A stretch of 64,000 bases of DNA from Stomoxys calcitrans. Its lineage: Eukaryota; Arthropoda; Insecta; Diptera; Muscidae. Made by a program: the position numbers and the translations under genes. Positions 45,901 to 55,230 of this stretch are shown piece after piece (within the stretch, counting starts at the first letter, position 1; each line of letters begins with the position of its first letter). The stretch spans positions 175,125,896 to 175,189,895 of the forward strand of contig NC_081555.1 of NCBI RefSeq assembly GCF_963082655.1. The letters run 5' to 3'. A model generated the notes under the pieces. The model saw only the letters and a list, made by a program, of their open reading frames with translations, did not search any database and was not told the DNA's origin.

Positions 45901-48900
45901 CAAGCTTAGAATCGGGGAATTTCGACAAAAAAAAAACGAATTTATGATATCATCGTCAAAGTTACCGTTGAGACACTTTGAGCAGTGTTGCTGTTTTTGG
46001 TAGGTTCCTACCAAAATTGGTAGGTTTTTGATCTCTTCGTAGGTTGGTAGGCTGGCCTCAATTTTTGATAGGTTTTTCGAACATATAAATAACACAATGT
46101 TATGTCACTACTTGTGATTTCTGCGATTTCTTCTAAAGGTGAAGAATAAAACCGTGGATGTCAAGGAGCCAGATACTGTTACAAGGTGTCTCACTGCTTC
46201 AAACTTCAGGAGAACGAGCCTATGTCCTGATATTTATTTATTAAATTTGCATTTGCCACATGACGCAGGTTTGAACCAATTACCTTGAACTTTTTGTGCG
46301 TTCAATGCCTTCAATCGGATAAAAAGGCTATATGACAAGTGCATAAAAAAACATATAAAATAAGGAAAAGTGCATGAAATCTTTATATGAATCGATAGTA
46401 CGGTCTATATAATTTAATGTTTGAAGATTATTTCATGCAAATGTTCACCGTGACTGCGCCTCAAATGTTCCATCCGCTTAGTCCAATTTGGCATACTCTT
46501 TCCCACATATCGGCTAGTGTCTCTCGAATAAATGCTTCAATATTGTCTTGCAATGCGCCTATAAAAGCGTGCTTGTCCGCTTTAAGTCCATTATTACGCG
46601 TACTGTGTGGCATGTTGGACCGTCTTGTTGAAACCACATATCATGCAAGTCAAGCTCTTGCTTTTTGGGCAAAAAAGTTGGATATCATCTCACCATTCAT
46701 AGTTACGTTGTGATTCGGGGCTTCTTTGAAGAAGTACGGTACAATGATTCCACCAGCCCATAAACCGCACCAAACTGTGATTTTTACTGTATGCATTGGT
46801 AGCTCTTGCATTGCTTATGGCTAATCTACACTCCAAAATCAAGGCAATTCATTTCTAAATTATAGACCAAACTGAAGATGATTGACAGTTGAACGAAACA
46901 GCGGTAGTTATCCCCTCCTAATGTTGGCGACATTTGTAAGGTACTATGCCATGTTAAAACTTCTCCCCAAAGAGTTGTCGCATTGCGGCACGCTGCTGGG
47001 ACTCGGCTATAAAAAGGAGGCCCCTTATCATTGAGCTTTAACTTGAATCGAACTGCACTCATTGATATGTGTGAAGTTTGGCTCAGTTTCTTAGCGCAAT
47101 GTTCACGGGCAAATTTGCAATATAAAAATTAGGAGTAGCTCATTGTAATTGGTCTGAATTGGTGATTGCGTGGATTCAAATTACATTAACTGAATAAAAA
47201 TGAAAATTTAAGAAAATCTAACCATACCCGACCAAAAACCTAGCAAATGTTCTAAAAGCCAAACATGCGTCATATGCTTTTATAACCACCACAGAAGAGT
47301 TGGGCATTTTGCCTTACCAATTGGAACACTCAAATTATACATTTTCAACGCTACAAAATACTAGATCGTCGTTTGTCATGTAAAGGGTGATTTTTTTGAG
47401 GTTAGGATTTTCATGCATTAGTATTTGACAGATCACGTGGGATTTCAGACATGGTGTCAAAGAGAAAGATGCTCAGTATGCTTTGACATTTCATCATGAA
47501 TAGACTTACTAACGAGCAACGCTTGCAAATCATTGAATTTTATTACCAAAATCAGTGTTCGGTTCGAAATGTGTTCATTCACCGTAACGTTGCGTCCAAC
47601 AGCATCTTTGAAAAAATACGGTCCAATGATTCCACCAGCGTACAAACCACACCAAACAGTGCATTTTTCGGGATGCATGGGCAGTTCTTGAACGGCTTCT
47701 GGTTGCTCTTCACTCCAAATGCGGCAATTTTGCTTATTTACGTAGCCATTCAACCAGAAATGAGCCTCATCGCTGAACAAAATTTGTCAAAATTTGAACA
47801 CATTTCGAACCGAACACTGATTTTGGTAATAAAATTCAATGATTTGCAAGCGTTGCTCGTTAGCAAGTCTATTCAGGATGAAATGTCAAAGCATACTGAG
47901 CATCTTTCTCTTTGACACCATGTCTGAAATCCCACGTGATCTCTCAAATACTAATGCATGAAAATCCTAACCTCAAAAAAATCACCCTTTAGGATCGAAA
48001 CATGTCCGTTCGTCTGTTTGATGAAATCACTCTATAGCCTTACGTTCAAAGATGGCCTATATCTTGATATACCACCATTTATACCAATCTTGCGATAAGA
48101 AATCTTGAGTTAATCAAGTCGTATTTTTGTCTTGATTTCAATCGACAACCCCACCGTGTTTGGTTAAAGCGATCTCCCGATTTAAATGTTTGACACAAAT
48201 GAGCTTTTACTAGCCATTTTCACCGTTACAGTGAGTATGGACCTGATCTGACCATATTTGTATGCAGTTGCCACAAAGTCCTGTTTTTCGCATTGAACGC
48301 ACAAAAGCCCTATTTCCTACCCAGAATTTACGAAATTTGGAAGAAATCCCAAAAACATTCATACTAGTTACGGTCAACCTCAAAACTTACGCCGCCCTTT
48401 TTACTGAAATTTGAAGCTGTAAGTCCCGTTGTAACAGTATTTGGGTCTCGACATCCATGATTTCATTTTGCGCTCTTAACGAATACACAGAAACGAATTT
48501 GGGTATTTATATATTGGAAAAAGTACTAAAATTCCAACTCCACAAATTTGAAGTTGTAGTTAGTCAAAAACTCCAAATTTACTCCGTGCTATGAGAAACT
48601 AGCCAAAATTCTAATAAAATCCTTATTCTTTTATATCAGCCTTATCTATGCCCTTGGCCTGGCCCAACGGAAGCCAAGAACGCATAGACCAAGTATATAT
48701 GTATGTAAAAAGTGTAAAAAATATGAACGAACCCCTGCATGCTATATAAAGTCCATGCTAGGAGTCTTAAATGTCGAGATAGAAAGGAAGAAACTCAAGA
48801 ATGTGGCATGAAAAGCAACCCGCTGCTACACGGCGAAGAAGCTGTTTTACAGTATGAAGTGAGAAACAGAAGATGTGAGTGTGAGCGGGTGGAGATGTAC

Positions 48901-51570
48901 CCAAATCGGAATCGAAAATTTAACATCATAACGACTGTTTTCGGTACAGGGACATTCTCGGCAGACACAAACAAAGAATTGTAGTAACAGATGGTATAGA
49001 ATGTATACCAACGCTCAAATAAGGTCTATGTAGCACAAAATCGTTGAAAAACAACAAGGCAACGGGAACCGATGGTTTCCAACTGAACCATTTTAGATCA
49101 AAGGCGACACGCTGATGAGGCTATGTTTTAGCTCGTTTGCGCGATCTGGATAGAATGATAACAATAATTGGATACTATTATTGCGGCTTTAATATTGGTA
49201 AACCCACCATAGACTATAAAATCACATTGCGCCAAACCCTGAGAAAAGGTCCATTTACCAACTTTGTGTCGACTTCAAAGACGCAGTCGACAGCCATATA
49301 CGTTCAAAATAATTCAAGCACTTTCTGAGTTTGGTATCTCTGCATACGAATTTGCAGGATGACGTTAGCTGGCACATGTCTACAGGTAAAAAAGAAGAAA
49401 CCCCTCAGAACCGGTAAATGCCAAAGGAGGTTTTAGACAGGGAGATAAATGTCGTGTAATCTCTTCAATCTTTAATATCTTGCTGAAGAAAATAAAATTA
49501 TCCCTGGAGAATAGGCATGCAACACTTTCTACAAAAAACACATGGATATAATGATAAAAATTTATAAAATGAGTAAGCCATTGAAAGTATCTGCAAAAGA
49601 TCGAAGAAAAGTCAACTAACCCACTTTAAATGGCTAACACCGGTAAATTTAGTATACCTATGCAGCTATCGCATTCGGTGAAGGAATTCTTACCGCAAAA
49701 GTGGTTGTTTTAGGTTTAGGTTCTTGTGAGATTTTGGACACTTTTTTTGCAATTATCGGATGAACGCAAAAAAGTAGGTGGTTTTGAACATCAAAATCTA
49801 AATTCAATTTCTTTCGAATGTTTCAGTATGCAAATGAGTTGTTTTTTTTTGTATTTGCTACTATACATTTATAATGCCAATCAAGTTTTAATTCTGCCAA
49901 TTTTTTTTCTTTTAGGTAGTCATTATCTCCATAGCAGCCGGTGTAGCATTGCTGGGTGTTATGTCACGTTTTCTACGCAGGCGTAAACCTCCACGTCCAC
50001 CCCGCCGACCCCGTAAATACACAAACAGAAGGGCTCGCAACAGTATGCGTAGTCCAAATGATATGATTTCGCTTGCAGGTTCAAAAGCTTCAGCCCGTTC
50101 GGGCAGTCCCGTTGGATCCACTGTGGCATACTCACAGTCGGATCGCATGTCAATGGCAAGTGGTTCAGTGGGGGCCGGTGCTTTAGTCATGTCAAATCCG
50201 AACCAGGTGGGCATTATTACCACACAACTAACCGCCCAACAATTGGGTGTCATGGGTATGGAAGCCTTGGATACAGTTATCAACTTTTGGGAAGATGCCT
50301 TAGCTGCTCACTATTCGCCGGGTGGTGTACCGACCCTATTAACCACCGCCGAAGAATCTGAATTTTGTCGCGAAATTCAAAATTTGCTGGATATGGCCTA
50401 CGCTTTGCAGGAACAAAGTGAGCTGTTATTCCTCGATCAACGTTCGGTGTTATTTCGCGATGAACCGTCAATAGATGAAGCCGAAGAAGATCATTGGGCT
50501 GCCTTGGAAGATGTACCGGATGAAGATAAACAATCGCATCGCTCGGCTAGCATGAGCCGCACAGGCTCAGATCCGAATTTCGATTCGGCGGAGAGTTTTG
50601 CCTCGGCCTTAGATCAAGTGGCTGATTTGCGGGAATTTGAAAGTTTTGCCGAAACGGAATACGAAGAGTATCCATTGTACCAGACAGCCTTGAAGCATCA
50701 CGACGAGACGCCCATACCACATCGTACACTGCGCACCGATTTGGTGCATTGCAATAATGACACCGAGTACTTGGCAAAACTGCACTGCGTCCGTTTGGCA
50801 TTTCAATATCTTTTTAAGGTTTGCATGTGTTGCACTGTCTATTACATTAAATGAAAAAAATCATTTTATTTTTTTTTTTATTCTATCGCAGGACCCTGCT
50901 ATAGGTCAATGGGTTGTTGACACAGGCCGACAAATTCTCACTGACTTACTTTGCCTGGGAGACAAGGATACCAAAGAGTTCTTGGTGGGCTATGAAGATA
51001 TGGTGAATTATGTTCAGGATCCCAGCAACTGGGAAGATATACAGACGGAACTTGAAACACGTAACGTTAAGGCCATGACATTCTATGATATTTGTCTGGA
51101 CTTCATTATACTCGACTCATTTCGTGACTTAGATGCTCCTCCCGCCAGTGTCATAGCGGTTGTTCAAAATCGCTTTCTATCTAATGGTTTCAAAGAAACC
51201 GTAAGTAAAGGTAAATTTAGTTTATGGCACATATTTTTGAAATATTTTTTTTTCATTGCAGGCTTTAACCACGGCTGTGTGGTCTGTCTTAAAAGCCAAA
51301 AAACGCATGCTGAAAAACCCCGATGGGTTTATGTCTCATTTCTATGTCATATCCGAACAACTCTCACCCCTAATGGCCTGGGGCTTTTTTGGACCCGATG
51401 AAAATCTTAAGGATATATGCCATTATTTCAGAGATCAGCTGCTGGGATTCTTGGCTGACATTTTTAATTTCCAAAAAAGTCGCTACACCTCGTTGGAGGA
51501 TTTGGCTCATGACGTATTGGGCCACATGAGAACAAGAGTCAATAATATAAGCGTAAAATTTAGCCAATAG
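42993..51570 (+). CDS. Miga: Mitoguardin (outer mitochondrial membrane fusion factor)
   Basis: Exons 42993-43061, 49916-50818, 50892-51200 and 51262-51570, all joined in phase 0, give 529 residues, about the expected family length. Residues 1-23 (MFCLPAKWSDIRIFPARMST) precede a membrane anchor at ~24-39 (VVIISIAAGVALLGVM), followed by a basic stop-transfer stretch (SRFLRRRKPPRPPRRPRK). A Ser-rich cytosolic linker and an acidic region with EFESFAETEYEEYP near residue 262 follow, then the conserved helical C-terminal domain. By family knowledge it anchors in the outer membrane, promotes fusion through a mitochondrial phospholipase D and binds ER VAP proteins. Its first intron is 6,854 bp against 73 and 61 bp for the others, and is filled with transposons. 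Exon 1 is short, but its phase, GTAAG donor and position before the anchor support it. Confidence 0.93.
43424..43662 (-). repeat. tRNA-derived SINE, copy B (internally deleted)
   Basis: On the minus strand it opens GGAGGCCACCGTAGCGCAGA, then the A-box region ends GTTAGCATG. The B-box segment is gone, the GGCTATAAAAAGAAG body remains, and it ends CATGGGCATA. Confidence 0.65.
43728..43798 (+). repeat. Repeat shared with 59210-59287
   Basis: GTTCGATCTGTGTGGTTTTC, CGAAGAGCTTAGCGGCAAGC and TCCACAGGTTGCGGATA recur at 59210-59287 with few changes. The type of element is unknown. The sequence continues GC-rich to ~43900. Confidence 0.5.
43931..44495 (+). mobile_element. Mariner deletion derivative (565 bp) with transposase fragment
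   Basis: Ends are TTGGGTTGCCCAAAAAGTAA and TTTTTAGGCAACCCAA with TA flanks. The interior has ~320 bp of transposase on the plus strand (44076-44390), from WVPHVLKEIHL through ITGDEKWIVYNN to WWDWKGVVYFEL, the same as in the 941 bp copy but cut before the second Asp. It retains only one of three catalytic Asp residues. Intermediate in size between the 941 bp copy and the MITEs. Confidence 0.9.
44496..45032. other. Mitoguardin intron 1, unassigned part
   Basis: A plus frame around 44540-44640 reads DPIELAQLQELDED, coding-like but without recognised identity. Nothing else seen. Confidence 0.3.
45033..45263 (+). CDS. Small ORF (76 aa) inside mitoguardin intron 1
   Basis: Starts at a true ATG and stops at TAA. 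The sequence MVSMDKETQLSKRVHQWSDM, then ALSEELAIYFLQDSFNNISF, ends in a Lys-rich tail. The composition is protein-like rather than repeat-like. No family recognised. It could be a retrocopy or transposon remnant. A mariner MITE starts 15 bases after it. Confidence 0.3.
   Translation: MVSMDKETQLSKRVHQWSDMCSALSEELAIYFLQDSFNNISFGVCIRLVIKLDLKNNETVIDLHDPAGSKSKKQNR
45279..45515. mobile_element. Mariner-derived MITE (237 bp)
   Basis: Complete terminal repeats, TA flanks and the standard interior. Lies inside mitoguardin intron 1. Confidence 0.9.
45516..46416. other. Mitoguardin intron 1, unassigned part
   Basis: GGTAGGTT is repeated several times at 46015-46075. No gene or defined element. Confidence 0.3.
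46417..46800 (-). pseudogene. Tc1/mariner-like transposase C-terminal remnant
   Basis: Minus-strand translation gives WCGLWAGGIIVPYFFKEA near the right end and GALQDNIEAFIRETLADMWE, then VCQ, near the left. A frameshift just before HLRRSHGEHLHEIIFK marks decay. The WCGL block matches that of the foldback element at 47383, so both come from one family. The DDE core between them is lost, and a SINE lies immediately to the right. Confidence 0.65.
46884..47121 (+). repeat. tRNA-derived SINE, copy C (5' truncated)
   Basis: Begins at ACAGCGGTAGTTATCCCC, then CTATGCCATGTTAAAACTTC, GGCTATAAAAAGGAGGCCCC and TTATCATTGAGCTTTAACTT. It ends GGGCAAATTTGCAA. The tRNA head is missing. Confidence 0.7.
47383..47989 (-). 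mobile_element. Foldback Tc1/mariner-like element (607 bp, 195 bp arms)
   Basis: Arms 47383-47577 and 47795-47989 are inverse copies with only a few mismatches; the outer ends are AAGGGTGATTTTTTTGAGG. TA flanks both ends. Each arm carries the transposase start (ACGAGCAACGCTTGCAAATC; protein RLTNEQRLQIIEFYYQNQCS). The 217 bp centre codes on the minus strand for a transposase piece, FSDEAHFWLNGYVNKQNCRI, then WCGLYAGGIIGPYFF. So the 5' end of the element is present at both termini, and the normal 3' end is absent or replaced. Confidence 0.85.
47990..48330 (-). repeat. R-family fragment, copy 11
   Basis: ACATGTCCGTTCGTCTGTTT, then TATATCTTGATATACCACCA and GATCTCCCGATTTAAAT phrases, diverged. 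The terminus may have been removed by the foldback element next to it. Confidence 0.5.
48331..49044. other. Mitoguardin intron 1, probable LINE flank
   Basis: An 81-codon frame at 48739-48984 (rich in Arg, Glu and Cys) directly precedes the RTE-like reverse-transcriptase fragment and may be part of that element. Not recognised on its own. Confidence 0.3.
49045..49480 (+). mobile_element. RTE-like reverse transcriptase fragment
   Basis: With frameshifts the plus strand reads SLKNNKATGTDGFQLNHF, then GKPTIDYKITLRQTL, LCRMTLAGTCLQVK and an RQGD-like GREISCNLFN block. This is the domain order of RTE-clade reverse transcriptases, and 49045-49100 parallels 283-345. The YxDD box is not reached in frame. 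Confidence 0.65.
49481..49915. other. End of mitoguardin intron 1
   Basis: AT-rich, ending in the acceptor tract TTTTTTTTCTTTTAG at 49901-49915. Confidence 0.4.
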
Positions 51571-52550
51571 ACCTTGTAAATTTAATTCTACAATGCACTT
51601 CCATCCCCATTTTCTACGTATTTTTTTAACGACAATAGCATTACAAACACATTGATATTCCACTTGTTTTCCTTAAATATTCCAGGTGTGTTTAACAAAC
51701 AACTTTTGACAATGATTTCCAGTAATTGCAGATAGAGAACTTCTTAGAAGTTGAATCTTTTATGGGGGGGAAACAGAATGTGGAGGATGTGTTCATATGA
51801 CTAGATTTAAGTTGAGTGAGACGTTTATTGATCCATTCTAGGCTTACGAATATACAATTTACATAGCATAGTAGTCCTTATCTTTGATCCATATACATAT
51901 GTGAATTGCATGTATGTATTGGTACATACATTTTATGATGTGCGTGTGCATGTGGTGCAAAACACCCATAACATATACGAACATATATTGATAGCTTTAA
52001 TACATAACTTCAAGCTCCTTACTTTGATTTTTAAATTTATAAGTTGAAGCCTACCAATCACAAATTAAAGTTTAAGTCTTGTTTTTATTACTGAAACCAT
52101 GGCCTTGTTTTGTTTCTGTTGTTAATACAAAAAACCAATAACGTAACAGACCAATAGCGCAATTACCACGGGTAATGTCATTATTTTTATATTAAATGGA
52201 TCACTCTGCATTTTTGTTATGGGTTCTCTCTAATATATATGCATTAATAAAAAAATACATTTTTTAGTACAAACTTATTCAATTTGTATGTTGCATTAAT
52301 TACGATTGCGTAGCATAAACGCAATAGAACATATTTAAGCTTATGTAATTTTTTTTAATATTGTTTTGGTTGTTACTCGATTGTTAGCAATATAAAGGGA
52401 TTTTGTTATTATTGTCTGAACAAGTGAATACTTAATATTTAAATACTTTAATAAGCCAATAGAACTATCAAAAAGAGGATAATACAATAAATTATGTTTT
52501 ATAGAAAAAAAAAAATGGCAAATTTCATTATCTTTAAAATCTTACTTACA
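51571..52550. other. Mitoguardin 3' flank
   Basis: AT-rich, with ACATATACATATG-like simple sequence near 51890-51960 and several AATAAA-like motifs (for example ~52497). No single poly(A) site can be singled out. No gene. Confidence 0.35.
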
Positions 52551-52735
52551 GCGGTGGTTATCCCCTTGCTAATGATGGCTACATTTGTGGGGTATCCTGC
52601 CATGTTAAAACTTCTCTACCAAGTGGTGTCACTATGCGGCATGACTTCGGATTTGGCATAAAAAAGGAGGCCCCTCATCATTGAGTTTTAAATCTTAATC
52701 GGACAGCACTCATTGATATGTAGGCGGCTTAATGT
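52551..52735 (+). repeat. tRNA-derived SINE, copy D (5' truncated)
   Basis: CAGCGGTGGTTATCCCCTTG, CCTGCCATGTTAAAACTTCT and AAAAAAGGAGGCCCCTCATC are the SINE body. The tRNA head and the 3' tail are missing. Confidence 0.65.
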
Positions 52736-54960
52736 TTCAATTGTCCACAACTCTCTACCTACTCATTTTAGTTCTGTACATAATACTATTTGCTTACTCG
52801 ACTTTGTTCTTGTAAGTGATCGTAGTTGTGTCTGTGTTTCTAACCAGGTTGTTTGTCCCAGTATATCGGATCATGTGTTTATTTTCGTGTCCCTTAACGT
52901 TTCAGTCCTTAATGTTTTGCAGCTCTTTGAATATGTTGATAATAATGCTTTGAGTTGTGATGATTTGCAGGAAATTGTTTCGTCTACTGATTTTCCTTTC
53001 TTTGTATGCCACTAGTGACGTTGATTTTCAATGTAGTAGTTGTAGTAGCTGCCTTGGGTCTATCCATAATGCGTTTCCTATAAAAAAAAGGGTGATAAGG
53101 ACTAGGAGTGAGGATTGGTTTAGCAATCTCCTCATTTCATATCATCTATCGCTTCGAGATTTGGCTTTTAAATCTTTCTTGGAGAAGAGATCCAATGTTA
53201 AGTAGAGTTAAGTTTTTGTAGAGCCAGGAATAAAGCCAAATCTGTTATAAGAAAAGTTAAAAGGGAAACGAATGTACTGCAGTTTGAGGGCAATAAAAGC
53301 ACAAAACAGTTATGGGCGTTGTTAAAATCCAATGGACTTGGCAGTTGCAAGTCGTATGATTGTGATTTGAATGTGGAGAATTTGAATACGACCTTTAATA
53401 GAAACCAATTGGACTACCAAAGTAGTTCTCTCGGGGGGTAGTCCTAGAGTGGTTTTGCTTTTCAACGTGTGGAGTTGTGGGAGTTGGATAAGGCATTTTC
53501 TGCCATTAAGTCCAATGCAGCAGGTGTAGATGGTTTCTCATTAAAATTTCTTAAGAAAGTCTATCCTCTTGTCATCTGTTACATTTTTGTTAACTTCTAA
53601 TCCGTCCGATTGGAAATTAGCCAAAAATAGTGCCCGTTGGGAAAAAACAGTCTTATCACGCTCTGAAGGAGTTCCGTCCACACATTTTCTGCCATTAAGT
53701 CCAATGCAGCAGGTGTAGATGGTTTCTCATTAAAATTTCTTAAGAAAGTCTATCCTCTTGGGTCTTGTCATCTGTTACATCTTGTAAATTCTATTTTCTT
53801 AACTTCTTCTTTTCCGTCCGATTGGAAATTAGCCAAAATAGTGCCCGTTGGGAAAAAACAGTCTTATCACGCTCTGAAGGATTTCCTTCCGATTTCTATT
53901 TTACCTATTTTTTTCAAAGATTGTCGAGCATGTTATTAAATGTCAATTGTCTGGCTGTTTAGAAAGTTATCGTTTTATATGTGATGCCCAGTGTGGATTT
54001 AGGCGAGGTAGGAGTACAGCCTTATTGTTATTTGACAGATTCTATCCGGTCAAACATGGGTTGATCACGATTTTGCGTGCTTTTGTCTTTAGATTTGGAA
54101 AAGACATTTGATAGAGTGGATTATGGCCTTCTTCTAAGTTTTCGACCAGTGCATGTACATTGTTATGCTCGTATCTTACAGGTAGGAGCCAGTTTGTTTG
54201 TGTTGATGGTAAATGTAGTAGTGTTCTTTCTGTAAGAAGCGGTGTTCCTAAAGGTTCAGTATAAGGTCCGCTTTTTTTGGTTTATTTGTCAATGATGTTT
54301 TTTCTCGTCTGGATTGTTGGTGCACTCCATTTGCATATGCTGATGACATCCAATTGCTTTTTAAGGGTGATAACCGATTTTGAATGTTTTTCAGACGAAA
54401 ATTAATTTTGCGATGGAGTCGTTGCAATAATGTGAATGTTAGATATAAAAATGTAGATATAGAATTTGTGCAAAGCGTTGATTGTCTTGATGTTCAGCTG
54501 GATTACAGGCTTCGGTTTGATTGGCACGTTAGTTCCGTGGTGTCTAAGGTTAACTTTTCTTTAAGAAGCCAGTATACGACGAGTTTATATTTACCGCTCT
54601 TTGCCGGCCATTTTATATTATCTGGAGGTGTACTCCAGTGCGTCGCAAGGGAGCATGCATCGTATTCAGGTCGCTTTTAACAATATGATTCGTTTTGTTT
54701 GCGGTGTAGGTCGTCGTGTTCATATAACGCCCTTTGTGTGTCATTTTCTCGGTTGTGATTTCCCGTCGTATATTAATTATCGTCTGCTTTTGTTTCTTTT
54801 TAAGTTATTGAAATGTCGGTCTCCTATTTTTCTTGTTAATGAATTTAATTTTTGTCATTCTACCAGAACTAATCAGTTGGTTCTTCCGGGGGTAGATAAT
54901 TTTTTGAGTAGTACTTTTTTGTAAGAGTTGCAGATGGCAGATTTTTATGAATTTCATCAA
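52736..54960 (+). mobile_element. CR1/Jockey-type non-LTR retrotransposon, decayed
   Basis: A degraded LINE in several frames. An endonuclease end (CLLDFVLVSD, then SISDHVF) lies at ~52770-52890. Reverse-transcriptase blocks follow: AIKSNAAGVDGFSLKFLKKV (53500-53560 and again ~53690-53750), WKLAKIVPVGKKQSY, SYLTGRSQFVCVDGK (~54170), SGVPKGSV and AYADDIQLLFKG (~54335). A thumb-like C-terminus with YYLEVYSSAS, then VAFNNMIRFVCGVG, runs to ~54925. Stops and frameshifts throughout mean no active product. A 190 bp tandem duplication is inside. Clade assignment is by motif style. Confidence 0.75.
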
Positions 54961-55230
54961 AGAAAATCCATATCAAGGGCCCGGCGCGAGTTGACTATGA
55001 GCATAGAGTTGTGCACGTGAGTTGTCGTGTCCCGCGTAAGCCACGTGATTCGTGAGTGAGATTCAAATCCAATTACCTGATTGTGTGTGATTGTGATTGA
55101 ATTAAAATTCTTCGTGATTGGGCGTGAGTTAGTGAAATCATGCTCAAAATACTAATCACGACTCGCGAAACAGTCACTACTCAAGAGATATTGACGACTA
55201 ACGGGACACTCACAATGAAATTAGGACTTA
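54961..55230. other. Spacer between two LINEs
   Basis: Repeated TCGTGATT/ACGTGAGT-like phrases (55015-55140). No gene recognised. Confidence 0.3.

Noticed and set aside
46417..46713. 98-codon plus frame MFEDYFMQMFTVTAP and onward
   Set aside because: It is the reverse complement of the transposase remnant, whose minus-strand reading matches a transposase end.
49949..49960. Start of mitoguardin at this exon rather than at 42993
   Set aside because: The exon opens with an acceptor at 49915 and encodes the membrane anchor before any ATG. The short exon at 42993 fits phase and the expected N-terminus.
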